Positions 18,201 to 26,516 of a stretch of DNA of 64,000 nucleotides are shown in pieces. Position numbers and translations under genes: made by a program. The DNA comes from CAZLGM01 sp964623625 (GTDB lineage Bacteria > Desulfobacterota > Desulfobulbia > Desulfobulbales > Desulfocapsaceae), in the NCBI GenBank assembly GCA_964623625.1, contig CAZUUJ010000010.1, forward strand, positions 1 through 64,000, read 5' to 3'. Each line of letters starts with the position of its first letter. The stretch's first letter is position 1. The notes below the pieces were generated by a model. It did not search any database. It had not been told where the DNA came from and saw nothing but the letters and a program-made list of their open reading frames with translations.

Positions 18201-18317
18201 CAGTTCATAGGTCGGAATTTTATGAGGATGCGCCATAATTGATGGTGAAAAAATCGCACTGATTAACAGCGGAAAAAGAAAAAAAATGATAAGAAGAAAT
18301 CTTGGATAGATGGCCAT
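15240..18317 (-). CDS. Secreted M1-type metallopeptidase with ChaN-like and PDZ domains
   Basis: A 1025-residue exported protein with three modules. After an N-terminal signal peptide (about 1-29, ending MAHP), an M1-like aminopeptidase region has the zinc motif HEVLHSW (about residue 276) and the downstream zinc Glu in CEGLVTYLAD. The usual GAMEN motif is not recognisable (GYGMDTF sits there). Around 670-890 is a ChaN-like domain (VYVGESHTSVADHILQ, GMEMFP, GSQHTRKDSGIPPRV), a family linked to haem or iron handling. A C-terminal PDZ domain (about 925-1010, KKAGIREDDILLAINN) follows. The ribosome site is AAGGAA. The domain order suggests processing or sensing of an extracytoplasmic haem protein or peptide; that role is inference. 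Confidence 0.85.
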   Translation of the reverse strand: MAIYPRFLLIIFFLFPLLISAIFSPSIMAHPHKIPTYELHVSFQPEKHQLNGTAHISLEPGEDLYLDFSGLQIQSIILNRGNEETLQVELPDTSQFHLPSSTSSQELFISYNKVVNRSFDNRINTEGIILTNGWHPIPDRESLFKLECKVPDGFIAISETDHFQPHSKNNQFTFSSSKPLTAIHLAAAPYTIGRLKIRDDLSVFTLFFKEDEELADDYLKKTAEYIQRYEKEIGPFPYRHYAVVENPLPVGYGMDTFTLLGQMVIRLPFIKETSLGHEVLHSWFGNSIETDYSSGNWCEGLVTYLADQAYLRDKGEGASNRKNTLFNYHNYVENTGAISLDEFRSASHNQPMAKAIRAVGYGRGAMLFHELRLKLGDALFSKGLKKFYQDFRGQRASWKDIETVFSSISSVDLSRFFQERLTFKELSHLDIENLSLSAENNDYRLSFQIVQKSEKPFSIQVPITIKTVAGDLRITQNITEKRNNVSINLQDNPLKIVIDPEYDLMRRLEQKEMAPVLSRFFGSPKKLVILESEEARLRFKPLINRLKDDRWNITTAQQVKNAELAQQSILFLGSNSSVSRSLFAGIDHPQSGFTLEVRQNPLNADHVAILVSAFSTDEVKAVSRRLSHYGKYSYLHFQHGRIQTKTIAKSQSGLKYEIDRLPAGGATNSDGSFDQIINELTTKRVVYVGESHTSVADHILQFRIIEALYKKNPNLAIGMEMFPHSSQQALDEYIAGKTDMDEREFLKKSRYFKVWRYDFRLFRAIFNFAKKNTIPVIGLNLDRAIVSSIFKNSSTDSLTEEQKKNIPTDRKLDMEGYADRLRTVHQMHMTGRHGSGSFAGFIQSQALWDETMAETIVNYLQQHPQTSMVVLAGSQHTRKDSGIPPRVARRMDVEQASVINISAGAASNLAQQADYYFLAGSGELEDTAKMGIILNPIKKNDTDYLQITKISPHGNAKKAGIREDDILLAINNFPINTMEDVRIAMVDAAEGQQVKVKVGRTEDEKDSKVELLVTLYKPRGQKPHP

Positions 18318-18387
18318 ATATGGGTTCCTTTTATTTGATTAAATTCTTACATAGTCAATCATCTCTACATTGGTAAAACCGTTATCT

Positions 18388-20100
18388 ATGAAAGTCAAGC
18401 TCGTCGGGATAAATGGCCGGTACTCCCATTCGACTCTGGCTCTATTCTATGTCCGCAACCAGCTTCGCATTCATTGCCCATGGATGAAAGATGTTGAGAT
18501 CATCCAGTTTACGATTAATGACAGCTATTATCAGACACTGCTTCGCATCAGCTCTGGCAAACCCGACGGACTCTTCTTTTCAGCTTATGTATGGAACAGT
18601 GATCTAATCCGCCGATTACTCCGTGATCTTGGATGCGCTCTGCCGACATGTTCGTTGGTTGTCGGTGGACCCCAGGCCGGAATTATCGGCAGGGAAATGG
18701 AAAATGGCAAATGTTGCGTGATTCATGGGGCAGTGGAGCAGCTCGACTCTGCTTTTTACAAGGACCTGGCGGCAAACAGGCTGCGTCCGTCATATGGTGC
18801 AAACAATACACCAAGGAGTGGTTTTCCTTTTCCATACCAGCCTTCGGATTTTCAGACCAGTCTGAACAACCGCACCATCTACTATGAATCATCCCGGGGA
18901 TGTCCGTTTTCCTGCACTTACTGCCTTTCAGCCATGGACAATACAGTCCATCGAAAACCGGTTGAGGTGGTTAAACGTGAAATTCGGCAGATATTGGCCC
19001 ATGAACCTATGGTAGTCCGCTTTGTCGACCGGACATTCAACGATGTCCCTGAACGGGCTCTGGCTATCTGGGATTTTCTTATGCGGGAAGACGTTTCCAC
19101 TCTCTTCCATTTTGAGATATCACCCCGTGGTTTTACCCCTGAAATGTTTGAGTTGCTGGCGTCGGTTGCGTCCGGACGTTTTCAGTTTGAAATCGGTATA
19201 CAGTCAACTAATACCAAGACGCTTGCAGCCATCAGACGCCCGTCGGACATCGACCAACAGCTCGACATCATATCCAGGTTGGCGGCTCAAGACAACATTC
19301 ACCTGCATACAGACCTGATCCTAGGGCTTCCCTTTGAAACCGAAAGTAGTTATCTACAGTCGTTTGCCCGACTTTTTCCCGCAGGATCTCATTATATCCA
19401 GATGGGGCTGCTGAAAATATTGCCCGACACACCTATTGCAAAGAGCTGCCAAGAATTCGAAATACATCATTGCGCTTGTCCTCCTTATGAAATCATGTCG
19501 ACACGATGGATGGACACGTCAACAGTGCAGCACTTGTACTGGTTTGGGGAATGTGCGGAAAAATTTTATAATACCAGGTACTTCCCATCAATCTGGAATT
19601 ATCTTCGAGGTGTTGATGAGGATATTGTTCAATTCTTCAGTGATATTCTGCATATCAGCCATCAGCGTTCACTATTCAACCGGGCCGCTACCCAAAAGCT
19701 CCTCTCAGAGATCATTGTGCAGTTGACGGAAAAGCGGGAGGATGGGGAACTTATTCATGAGCTTCTGCGACATGACTGGCTACGCTGTGGGCATCGCTCC
19801 TTGCCCGATCATTTACAGGTGGAAAAGGGAGAACAGCAACCGGTGGATTTGAAAAAATACCTCTATGGCTCGCTACCCGGTCAAATAGAGGGGTTGTACA
19901 CAAAAAAGACTAGAAATTACTTTTTTAGAAAAACTCTTTTTTTCTATTTTTCCGCAAACAGCCTGGATGCCCTTGGATACGGTAAAGGGAAGAATTCCGG
20001 GATTCTCTGTTTTCTGCCGGAGCGGGAAACTTCACTGTTTCAACTGAATCGAGTTGTTCGAGTAGACGGCATGGAGCAGTACAGTTCAGCCGAAAGCTAG
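18388..20100 (+). CDS. B12-binding radical SAM protein
   Basis: About 570 residues. The N-terminal 140 residues resemble a cobalamin-binding Rossmann domain (VGINGRYSHSTLALFYVRNQ, then VVGGPQAGI), followed by a radical SAM barrel with the 4Fe-4S motif CPFSCTYC and the SAM-binding segments FHFEISPRGF and LILGLPFETE. The C-terminal region resembles the DUF4080 extension of this group. Members are methyltransferases or other radical enzymes of uncertain substrate. The frame opens at a TTG at 18370, but ATG 18388 (MKVKLVGINGRYSHS) matches the usual start. It is divergent from the M1-ChaN gene; the substrate is unknown. Confidence 0.85.
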   Translation: MKVKLVGINGRYSHSTLALFYVRNQLRIHCPWMKDVEIIQFTINDSYYQTLLRISSGKPDGLFFSAYVWNSDLIRRLLRDLGCALPTCSLVVGGPQAGIIGREMENGKCCVIHGAVEQLDSAFYKDLAANRLRPSYGANNTPRSGFPFPYQPSDFQTSLNNRTIYYESSRGCPFSCTYCLSAMDNTVHRKPVEVVKREIRQILAHEPMVVRFVDRTFNDVPERALAIWDFLMREDVSTLFHFEISPRGFTPEMFELLASVASGRFQFEIGIQSTNTKTLAAIRRPSDIDQQLDIISRLAAQDNIHLHTDLILGLPFETESSYLQSFARLFPAGSHYIQMGLLKILPDTPIAKSCQEFEIHHCACPPYEIMSTRWMDTSTVQHLYWFGECAEKFYNTRYFPSIWNYLRGVDEDIVQFFSDILHISHQRSLFNRAATQKLLSEIIVQLTEKREDGELIHELLRHDWLRCGHRSLPDHLQVEKGEQQPVDLKKYLYGSLPGQIEGLYTKKTRNYFFRKTLFFYFSANSLDALGYGKGKNSGILCFLPERETSLFQLNRVVRVDGMEQYSSAES

Positions 20101-20167
20101 TTTTTTATATCCCGGACCTTCCGCCTGGTAGTCAAAGTCGGCGGTTGGCAGTTTTTCAAGGAGTCTT

Positions 20168-20777
20168 CTAAAAGAACTGTTTGATATTCTCCATAAAATT
20201 GGCCTCCAGCTGTTCATCATCTATTTCTTTACAGATCATCATGGCCAGGTCGGGGAGCCTCTCTTTGGATTGTGGGCCCTGGCCACCCCATTTTTTCAGA
20301 CAGTCGGTTAAAACAGGTTTGGCAATGGGGCCGATAACGTCTGCCAATGCCTCATTTATTTTGGCAATAACCGGTTTGGGTGATCCAGGAGGATGATTAT
20401 CCATACGGGCTGAGAGGGGTGCAGATTGTTTTCCGGACTGGAGATGTTGCTGTAATTCCTTGAGAACCATTTTAATGGACATATCCAGCAGTAGCCTGTT
20501 GGTTCCCGGTTCGCAGATTGTTACAAGAACACTGTTGTTGTTCAGCGGCTGGGCAACGATGACGGTCTCGTTGTAACGGATGTCGATGGATTCAATATCC
20601 AGTTTGGCAGCCTCTCCCATCTTCTTCGGTTTTGACAGCAGAGTCCCGATGACCTGAACACCATTTTTAGTAAAGATGGGGGGGCATATTCGAACTGGCT
20701 ACACCTTGATTGCCCGAATATACGAAACAACCGAGAACTTTCGGTAGAGCGGTGATTTCCTGAAGGAGCGCATCCAT
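20168..20777 (-). pseudogene. Roadblock/LC7-domain protein split by a frameshift in a G7 run
   Basis: Reading the minus strand from ATG 20777 gives MDALLQEITALPKVLGCFVY and on to NMPP, then a stop soon after a run of seven C (plus-strand G run 20678-20684). With six C the frame continues as PPIFTKNGVQVIGTLLSKPK into the downstream open frame ending at 20168, giving about 202 residues. The joined N-terminus has the Roadblock/LC7 (MglB-like) pattern. The gene starts 11 bp after the stop of the regulator at 20789, so it is the last gene of that operon. The extra base may be a sequencing error, a disabling mutation, or a slippage-controlled switch; the sequence alone cannot decide. Confidence 0.75.
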
Positions 20778-20788
20778 AGTGACTCTCC

Positions 20789-21898
20789 CTATTTCGATGT
20801 TAACAGAACTTTATTCAACGGTTCGCGCAGACGGTCGGCCAGAATATCGGGTTGGGTGGTATCTTTTATTATCAGGCCGATGACCAGGTGAGTACCTGTT
20901 AAAATCATGATATTGTCTGCTTCTTTCAACGTCAGATGGATGAATTGTCTGCCTCCACGTGTTCCAAGAGCGGACTTGATCTCTTCCCCGGCGGCTGCCA
21001 TATAAGTAACGAAGGCCCCCAGTTGATCAGGTCGTTGTGTTTTATTCAGAATGATCTTTCCAGCCTTTGACAGCAGAATGTATCCTGAGATTTCCGGTTT
21101 TGATTGAAGAAAGTGGAGCAGCTGATCTGTCGGGCTTGCCGCCTTTGTCGTCTTTACCCTCGCTTGTCCGGTTGGCGTTGCTGGTGATTGTTTTGGCTTG
21201 GAGGGTGTGGTCGCATGTGGTTTGGCGTGGGCTTTTTCGTCTTTTTGTCTGGCGGCCTCAAGAATGAGGTAACCTAATGGTTCGTTAATAGCCCGTTCGG
21301 TGATCAAACAGGAGTTGGCGATCTCTATTTTCACATCATCCCAGCCGATTATTTCGTAAGCCGCTTCGATACCGGAGTTGTTGCGGCTGACGGCATCAAG
21401 CAGGTCGCCCTGTTTGAAATAAATGGTGCCACTTTCTTTGCCATAGTGGATTGTCAGGGTGCATGTTTTTTTATCCAGTTCCAGCAGTTGAAGAAATGAG
21501 GTAAGCGAAACGCCTGAAACGAACCCTTTGGATGTGGACTCCAGACCGGCCAGTATTTTTTCGACAAGGCTGGAAAAATCGATTGGTTTTTCAATGTATT
21601 GAAAGGCACCCATTCCCCGCAGGTTTTTTTCCATATCGGGAGTGCCGAAAGCAGTCATCACAATGACGGGGATTTCGGGATAATTGGAGCTGAGGTGGGC
21701 CATCAGCTCAAAACCGTCCATGCGAGGCATCTTCAGGTCGGTCAGAACCAGGTTGACTTTCTGCTTGTTTAGGACCGTCAGCGCCTCCAGCCCGTCATTG
21801 GCGACAACGGTCTGGAATGTGGTTTTGTAAGGAGCGAATCCTTCGGTGAGGCTGAGTTGGAAACTCTTGTCATCTTCAACAATCAACACCGTGTTCAT
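20789..21898 (-). CDS. Response regulator with PATAN (DUF4388) and Roadblock-like domains
   Basis: A 369-residue regulator without DNA-binding domain. The receiver (about 1-120) has VEDD, the phosphoacceptor in LVLTDLKMPRMDG and the Lys in QYIEKPID. Next comes a PATAN/DUF4388-type segment (about 125-235, FLQLLELDKKTCTLTI and GTIYFKQGDLLDA), a Pro/Lys-rich linker, and a C-terminal Roadblock/LC7-like domain (about 255-365, GYILLSKAGKIILN and MILTGTHLVIGLII). ATG 21898 (MNTVLIVEDD) is preferred over the upstream TTG. The kinase gene lies upstream and a Roadblock gene 11 bp downstream, suggesting a phosphorelay that controls a small GTPase module; no MglA-type GTPase is in the window. Confidence 0.85.
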   Translation of the reverse strand: MNTVLIVEDDKSFQLSLTEGFAPYKTTFQTVVANDGLEALTVLNKQKVNLVLTDLKMPRMDGFELMAHLSSNYPEIPVIVMTAFGTPDMEKNLRGMGAFQYIEKPIDFSSLVEKILAGLESTSKGFVSGVSLTSFLQLLELDKKTCTLTIHYGKESGTIYFKQGDLLDAVSRNNSGIEAAYEIIGWDDVKIEIANSCLITERAINEPLGYLILEAARQKDEKAHAKPHATTPSKPKQSPATPTGQARVKTTKAASPTDQLLHFLQSKPEISGYILLSKAGKIILNKTQRPDQLGAFVTYMAAAGEEIKSALGTRGGRQFIHLTLKEADNIMILTGTHLVIGLIIKDTTQPDILADRLREPLNKVLLTSK

Positions 21899-22039
21899 AG
21901 TTACTCCGGATGGGGATTCAAAGTTACTCAAAATCGTAATGAGAGCAGAGTGTTATGACCATAATTTTCCTTTTTACCATGACAAGGCGTCTCTGTCTAG
22001 CCTTGATTCGACCCGGTGATTACAGGTTCAGTGTATAAA

Positions 22040-22051
22040 CCTGAATCCGTG
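22040..22051 (+). repeat. Solo family A end (A6)
   Basis: CCTGAATCCGTG matches the family A left end, but no inverted partner is seen nearby. It lies about 90 bp beyond the stop of the minus-strand kinase gene, in the 245-bp gap before the regulator gene. Confidence 0.35.
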
Positions 22052-22143
22052 CCGGAGATTGATATTTATCTTGATAATGTTTTGATATAATAAAAGATCA
22101 CCAGATTCCGACGTTAAATCAAGGTGTTGCGGTCTAATGGCTG

Positions 22144-24753
22144 TCAGGATGTCCGCGTTGATTTCTTCTGTGCCGGAATGATAATAAAGATCTGGGTACC
22201 AACGGATTTCCTTGAATAGATATCAATTGAACAGTTCATTTTGGCGAGCATTTTTTTGACGATAACCAACCCAAGTCCTGTCCCTTTCGGCTTGGTCGTA
22301 AAAAACGGCCTGAACAGATTGGCCTGCTCCGCTTCATCAATGCCAATGCCGTTGTCACCAATGGTCAGATTGATCTGATTGTTCTCTTCTTCATACATGG
22401 TGATGGTAATACGCTTGTTTGTCGTTTTTTTAACGGCGTCGATTGCGTTGGTGGTAAGGTTCAGCATCACCTGATGAAAGGCTCTTGGGTCGATGCGGCC
22501 GATCATTTTTTTATCGGAAATATTTATGATCAGTTTGATATTCTTCAGTTGCAGGTCCGGTCGAATAAGGCTTGTAAATTTATGGATCAAGTCAACCATG
22601 TTGACCGGTTCAATTCTGGGTTTTTCGAAAACGGAAAAGTTTTTAAGTGAGGTGAGGATATATTCGACCCGTTTGATATCAGCAAGATTTCGACCCAGGA
22701 ACCGTTTAATGTCTGCCCGATCATAGTTGTTGAGATTGGATTCGAGAACGGAAAGGGACACTTTGAGCGAATTAACCGGATTTCCCAGTTCGTGCCGAAG
22801 ACTGGAAAAGATAAAGCCGATATTATCCATCAGATTTGCAGCTTCGGCAATCGACTCCAGTCGTTTCGCCTCGGTTATATTCCGTTTGAGAATAACCAGG
22901 TTGGCAAGCCTCCCTTCGTGATTAAGGATCGGGGAGAGGACCATTTCCTCCTCATACAGGGTATGGTCTTTGCGCTTATTAATAAACTGTCCATGCCATT
23001 TCTCTCTCTTTTTAAGAGACTGATCCACCTCTTCCCAGATTTTATATCGATTGTCCGATGCATGGAATTGCTGGACTTTCTTATCAAGCAGTTCATGTTC
23101 CAAATACCCGGTGACCTGTTCACATGCCGGGTTGGTGTAGAGAACGATACCGTTGGGATCGGTGATCATTATACAGTCTTCCGACTGTTCTACGACAGTT
23201 GTCAGACGTTTCAAGTCTGATCGGTTTTTTTCGTTACTGACCTGCAGAGCAAGAATATTTGACAGAACCTTCAGGACATTCACCTGTTGATTGCTGAAAT
23301 AACCACTTGATTGAATTTTCAGGACGCCGAAAATTCCCCAGAAATTGGTGTTTCGATAAACGGGGTACAGCATCAAAGTCTGAATACCTTGCTTTCCAAG
23401 AATTTTCTGCTCGATCCATGAGAGTTGCGAATTGATGGCATGTATCATCTCACCGCCATACAGGGACGACATCCATGAACCAATGGAGAATATCCAGTTA
23501 TAGGGATTCCTCTGCGGTTTGTCTGCATCGGTTTTGGTGTTGTCAATGAATTCTCCGTTTTTGCGTATGATAAAAATTCGATCGGCCTCCAGATTCTTGC
23601 ACAGAAGGGGAAAGACAGAGGAAAAGCTTGTTTGCCATGGTCGATTGCTGTTGAATTGAGAGGTCAGTGACAGAACGTTGTTCCAGATACGATTCCTCTG
23701 GGAAATGATCTTTTCCTGGTTCTTAAATTCAGTGATGTCATTTAAAAGAACGGTAACATCTAACACATTGTTATCAGTATCTTTGTCCGGCACAAAAAGC
23801 ACCCGGTGAAGCCGGCCCAGGTATGTAGTTGTGAAGGAAATTTGCTGCCCGGTGATTACAGCCGTCTGTAGAGCGACATCGAGATTATCCACCATATTTT
23901 TAGGAAAGAGGTGAGAGAAGACCGTTGAACCGATATCGATATTCTGATGACCGGTGATTTCCTTGAAAAGGGCGTTCATTCTTAGGATATGGCCGCCAAT
24001 GGTCAGCAGCGCAACGGCTTCATTGGAAGATTGGAGAAGTAGATCACTATTTGAGTCATAAAGAGGTAAGTTGTTTTTGGTCTGTATCTGTTTTTCTTTT
24101 TTTCGGGTGATGATCCTCTCCAGCATCTTGATATGTTTTTCCCGGTTTTTAAGTGCAATGACCGTTTTCCTGCGGTCGGCGAGCCGGCTGTGAACAGATC
24201 GGCGCTCTCTCCCTGTGAAATGAATAAAAGCCATGAGAAAGACAGTAACGGCGAGCAATGCTGTCGGCAGATCAGATGCCCGTATTGCTGGAGAGAAATA
24301 GAGAAGGATCGTATTGGGAGCGAGAATGATAACGATCAGTAATTGTGAGAAAATTAAAAGGCTTGAGAAAAAATACGCAAAGATTGAGGCTGCCACAATA
24401 AGGAAAAGGGAATGAACTATGCTGATTGCCAAGTTTTCAACCGGGATGAAAAAACAGCTGCATCCCCAGACAGCGCTTAACAGGAATGTAGAGTACAGCG
24501 TCCATCTGTAAATATTCAATGCCCGGTGTTTTCGTCCGCCTTCATCGGATCTCAGCACCCCAAAAAAACGGGTAAGAGCGATGGTGGCCAGGAGTGCGAC
24601 CATGAAAAAAAGTGCTGAAATAGAATATCTCAACCCCAGCAGGAGGAGTTCCGCCAGCGCCAGCCCAATGGAGATGAGATTAACCAGATCACCATACTTT
24701 TCATAGAAGGGGACCAGCGCAAGTATAAACCTGGATTTCGTAGGCGATTTCAT
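22144..24753 (-). CDS. Membrane sensor histidine kinase with PAS and GAF domains
   Basis: An 869-residue kinase. The N-terminal third has about six transmembrane helices (20-180), then a PAS domain (about 235-350), a GAF-like domain (about 365-510, CKNLEADRIFIIRKNG and YFSNQQVNVLKVLSN), and a second PAS/PAC (about 525-640, ITDPNGIVLYTNPACEQVTGY). HisKA has SSLRHELGNPVNSLK. The HATPase has NLTTNAIDAV, GDNGIGIDE and KGTGLGLVIV. There is no receiver, so it must signal to a separate regulator, most simply the REC-PATAN-Roadblock protein encoded next. Confidence 0.92.
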   Translation of the reverse strand: MKSPTKSRFILALVPFYEKYGDLVNLISIGLALAELLLLGLRYSISALFFMVALLATIALTRFFGVLRSDEGGRKHRALNIYRWTLYSTFLLSAVWGCSCFFIPVENLAISIVHSLFLIVAASIFAYFFSSLLIFSQLLIVIILAPNTILLYFSPAIRASDLPTALLAVTVFLMAFIHFTGRERRSVHSRLADRRKTVIALKNREKHIKMLERIITRKKEKQIQTKNNLPLYDSNSDLLLQSSNEAVALLTIGGHILRMNALFKEITGHQNIDIGSTVFSHLFPKNMVDNLDVALQTAVITGQQISFTTTYLGRLHRVLFVPDKDTDNNVLDVTVLLNDITEFKNQEKIISQRNRIWNNVLSLTSQFNSNRPWQTSFSSVFPLLCKNLEADRIFIIRKNGEFIDNTKTDADKPQRNPYNWIFSIGSWMSSLYGGEMIHAINSQLSWIEQKILGKQGIQTLMLYPVYRNTNFWGIFGVLKIQSSGYFSNQQVNVLKVLSNILALQVSNEKNRSDLKRLTTVVEQSEDCIMITDPNGIVLYTNPACEQVTGYLEHELLDKKVQQFHASDNRYKIWEEVDQSLKKREKWHGQFINKRKDHTLYEEEMVLSPILNHEGRLANLVILKRNITEAKRLESIAEAANLMDNIGFIFSSLRHELGNPVNSLKVSLSVLESNLNNYDRADIKRFLGRNLADIKRVEYILTSLKNFSVFEKPRIEPVNMVDLIHKFTSLIRPDLQLKNIKLIINISDKKMIGRIDPRAFHQVMLNLTTNAIDAVKKTTNKRITITMYEEENNQINLTIGDNGIGIDEAEQANLFRPFFTTKPKGTGLGLVIVKKMLAKMNCSIDIYSRKSVGTQIFIIIPAQKKSTRTS

Positions 24754-24990
24754 GGAGATTATGGGTGAGGTACGGCCGTGTGACGGGTGATAGACAACTT
24801 TTCACGCACCGTCATCCTATCAGAACCAAATGGAAACATCAAGAAAACCGGCTGTCTTCAATGTAATCGTTATAGTCAACTGATTAATTTCAGGGTATGC
24901 TAAGCACCTTTTGACGTAGACTCGATTTGAGTCTTCTCAGGCAGAAAATGGTGTTAGTTTGGTTTGAGACATAAAGACCCATAACCGTTT

Positions 24991-25159
24991 CTGATTACCC
25001 ATAAAGCTCAGCTTATGGGAGAAAGCCGGCTACTTGCCAGGCTAGCATCCGGTCAAGAATCACTGGTGATCGGGTAGTTTCAAACATAGGTTGTTGATTA
25101 GCGAACCATATTTCATACTTTTACTTCAAGAAATACGTGATTCTTGAAATGTACCTGCC
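24991..25159 (+). repeat. Family B repeat, copy B2
   Basis: A 169-bp segment homologous to 8169-8335, and over its first 65 bp to 27437-27501 (inverted). It begins with a small palindrome CCCATAAAGCTCAGCTTATGGG (22 bp in all, 24997-25018) and its right part is an inverted repeat (GTCAAGAATCAC against GTGATTCTTGA). It occupies much of the 24754-25246 spacer; no gene is seen there. Confidence 0.55.
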
Positions 25160-25246
25160 AGTCAACCGACATCCTCTTGACAATTTGTTCAATTTTGGTG
25201 GCAGTCAAGTAACCGTTTACTAAAAACCAAGTTTGCGAAAAACAGT

Positions 25247-26188
25247 ATGGAAGGAAAACAACGTGTCTTTCTCAAGGAGTGTAAAGAGTACAACAGGGAG
25301 GAAATAGGCTGTTTCCTCGATCAGTTATCCGGGTTCTTTCCATTTTCTTCCTTTATCGGCAAGAAAGTCCTTCTCAAACCGAATCTGATCGGGGTGCGTA
25401 AGACCACCTGCAGCTGCACCCATCCGGAAATCATTACCTCTGTTGCTTTCTGGCTGATGGATATGGGGGCTGAAGTCGCGGTTGGGGACTCTCCGGCATT
25501 TGGTAGTACGGCTTCGGTATTGAAAAAACTTGGAATAGAAAAACAGTGGCTGGCCCGTAGAAATATAGAGGTAAAAGAATTTCGAACAAAGAGTCAATGT
25601 ATCCTTCAAAATGGAGTGGAAGTCGTGCTGGCTGCTGAATTGTTCGACTGTGATCTTCTGGTGAATCTACCGAAAATAAAAGCACACGACCAGCTGTATG
25701 TGACAATGGCAGTCAAGAATTTCTATGGTACGGTAAAAGGGCTTCACAAGGCCAAAATGCATATGGTCCATGGCGATTCAGCCGACAGATTCGCATCCAT
25801 CCTGCTCGATCTGTTGGCAATGATGCCGCCGCATGTCTCTATTGGTGATGGAATTGAGGTTATGCATCGTCATGGCCCCCTTGGCGGAGAAGTGTTGAAT
25901 CTAGGAGTTCTTAGTGGTGCTCAAAATCCACTGGCCCTTGATACCGCCATGCTCGATGTACTGGAGCTGGATGGTGGCTTAAGTCCGATTCATTGCCAGG
26001 CGACCAGGAAAAATCTGGAAGGGGCTAGGCTTGCCGATTGCTCTTTTCCCCTGATGAACCCTGCTTCGTTCCACGGTTCCGGGTTCACTGCCCCTAAACG
26101 GCTCAACTCTATCCGCTTCCATCCGTTCAGATTCCTTACTTCCTTGATAAAACGGCTGGTACAACAAAAGGAGTCCCTGAATCCTTGA
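25247..26188 (+). CDS. DUF362-domain protein
   Basis: A 313-residue member of the DUF362 family, often annotated as iron-sulfur or nickel-related proteins of anaerobes, with no settled reaction. Visible family blocks are LLKPNLIGVRKTTCSCTHPE, EVAVGDSPAFGS, LVNLPKIKAHDQLYVTMAVKNFYGTV and the IGDGIEVMHRHGP segment. There is no ferredoxin domain, unlike longer relatives. The last three residues (LNP) and the stop codon are supplied by the inserted repeat A4: without the element the frame would end QQKES then TAA. The start ATG follows a weak site. Confidence 0.85.
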   Translation: MEGKQRVFLKECKEYNREEIGCFLDQLSGFFPFSSFIGKKVLLKPNLIGVRKTTCSCTHPEIITSVAFWLMDMGAEVAVGDSPAFGSTASVLKKLGIEKQWLARRNIEVKEFRTKSQCILQNGVEVVLAAELFDCDLLVNLPKIKAHDQLYVTMAVKNFYGTVKGLHKAKMHMVHGDSADRFASILLDLLAMMPPHVSIGDGIEVMHRHGPLGGEVLNLGVLSGAQNPLALDTAMLDVLELDGGLSPIHCQATRKNLEGARLADCSFPLMNPASFHGSGFTAPKRLNSIRFHPFRFLTSLIKRLVQQKESLNP

Positions 26189-26236
26189 GATCGGCATGAT
26201 ACTTACTAAAATAATAATTTCTGTCACGCATTCAGG
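26176..26236. mobile_element. Family A element, copy A4, inserted in a stop codon region
   Basis: A 61-bp minimal copy with ends CCTGAATCC (26176-26184) and GTCACGCATTCAGG (26223-26236). It is flanked by the exact direct repeat GAGTC (26171-26175 and 26237-26241). Removing the element and one GAGTC rejoins the DUF362 reading frame to an immediate TAA. This is the clearest evidence in the window that family A is mobile. Confidence 0.82.
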
Positions 26237-26350
26237 GAGTCTTAAAAGGGTCCGGCTATCAGTGGATAGTTATAACACCTGCACCCGTTACCCCTGATTA
26301 ATATAAAACGTGGCTGTGGTGATTGAAAAGAGTGATAAAGTTGGATTACA

Positions 26351-26372
26351 ATGAAAAACCGTTCGGTTTCAT
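26351..26372. promoter_or_regulatory. Candidate operator palindrome upstream of fabL
   Basis: ATGAAAAACCGTTCGGTTTCAT is an interrupted palindrome (arms ATGAAA and ACCG, centre TT), about 145 bp before the fabL start. It looks like a site for a dimeric repressor such as a TetR-type protein; the binding protein is unknown. The rest of 26237-26516 holds no gene. Confidence 0.35.
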
Positions 26373-26516
26373 ACATGGATTTTTACAAAGAGCAGGTTGT
26401 CTGGCAATCGTTCAATCTGAATGTTGGGCTAGGATGGTGATCAGATAGTTTTTAAAAAGCCAAATAATAAATAACATTGTACATCTGCTGGTTTCAACAA
26501 AAGGTAAGGAGCAAAT

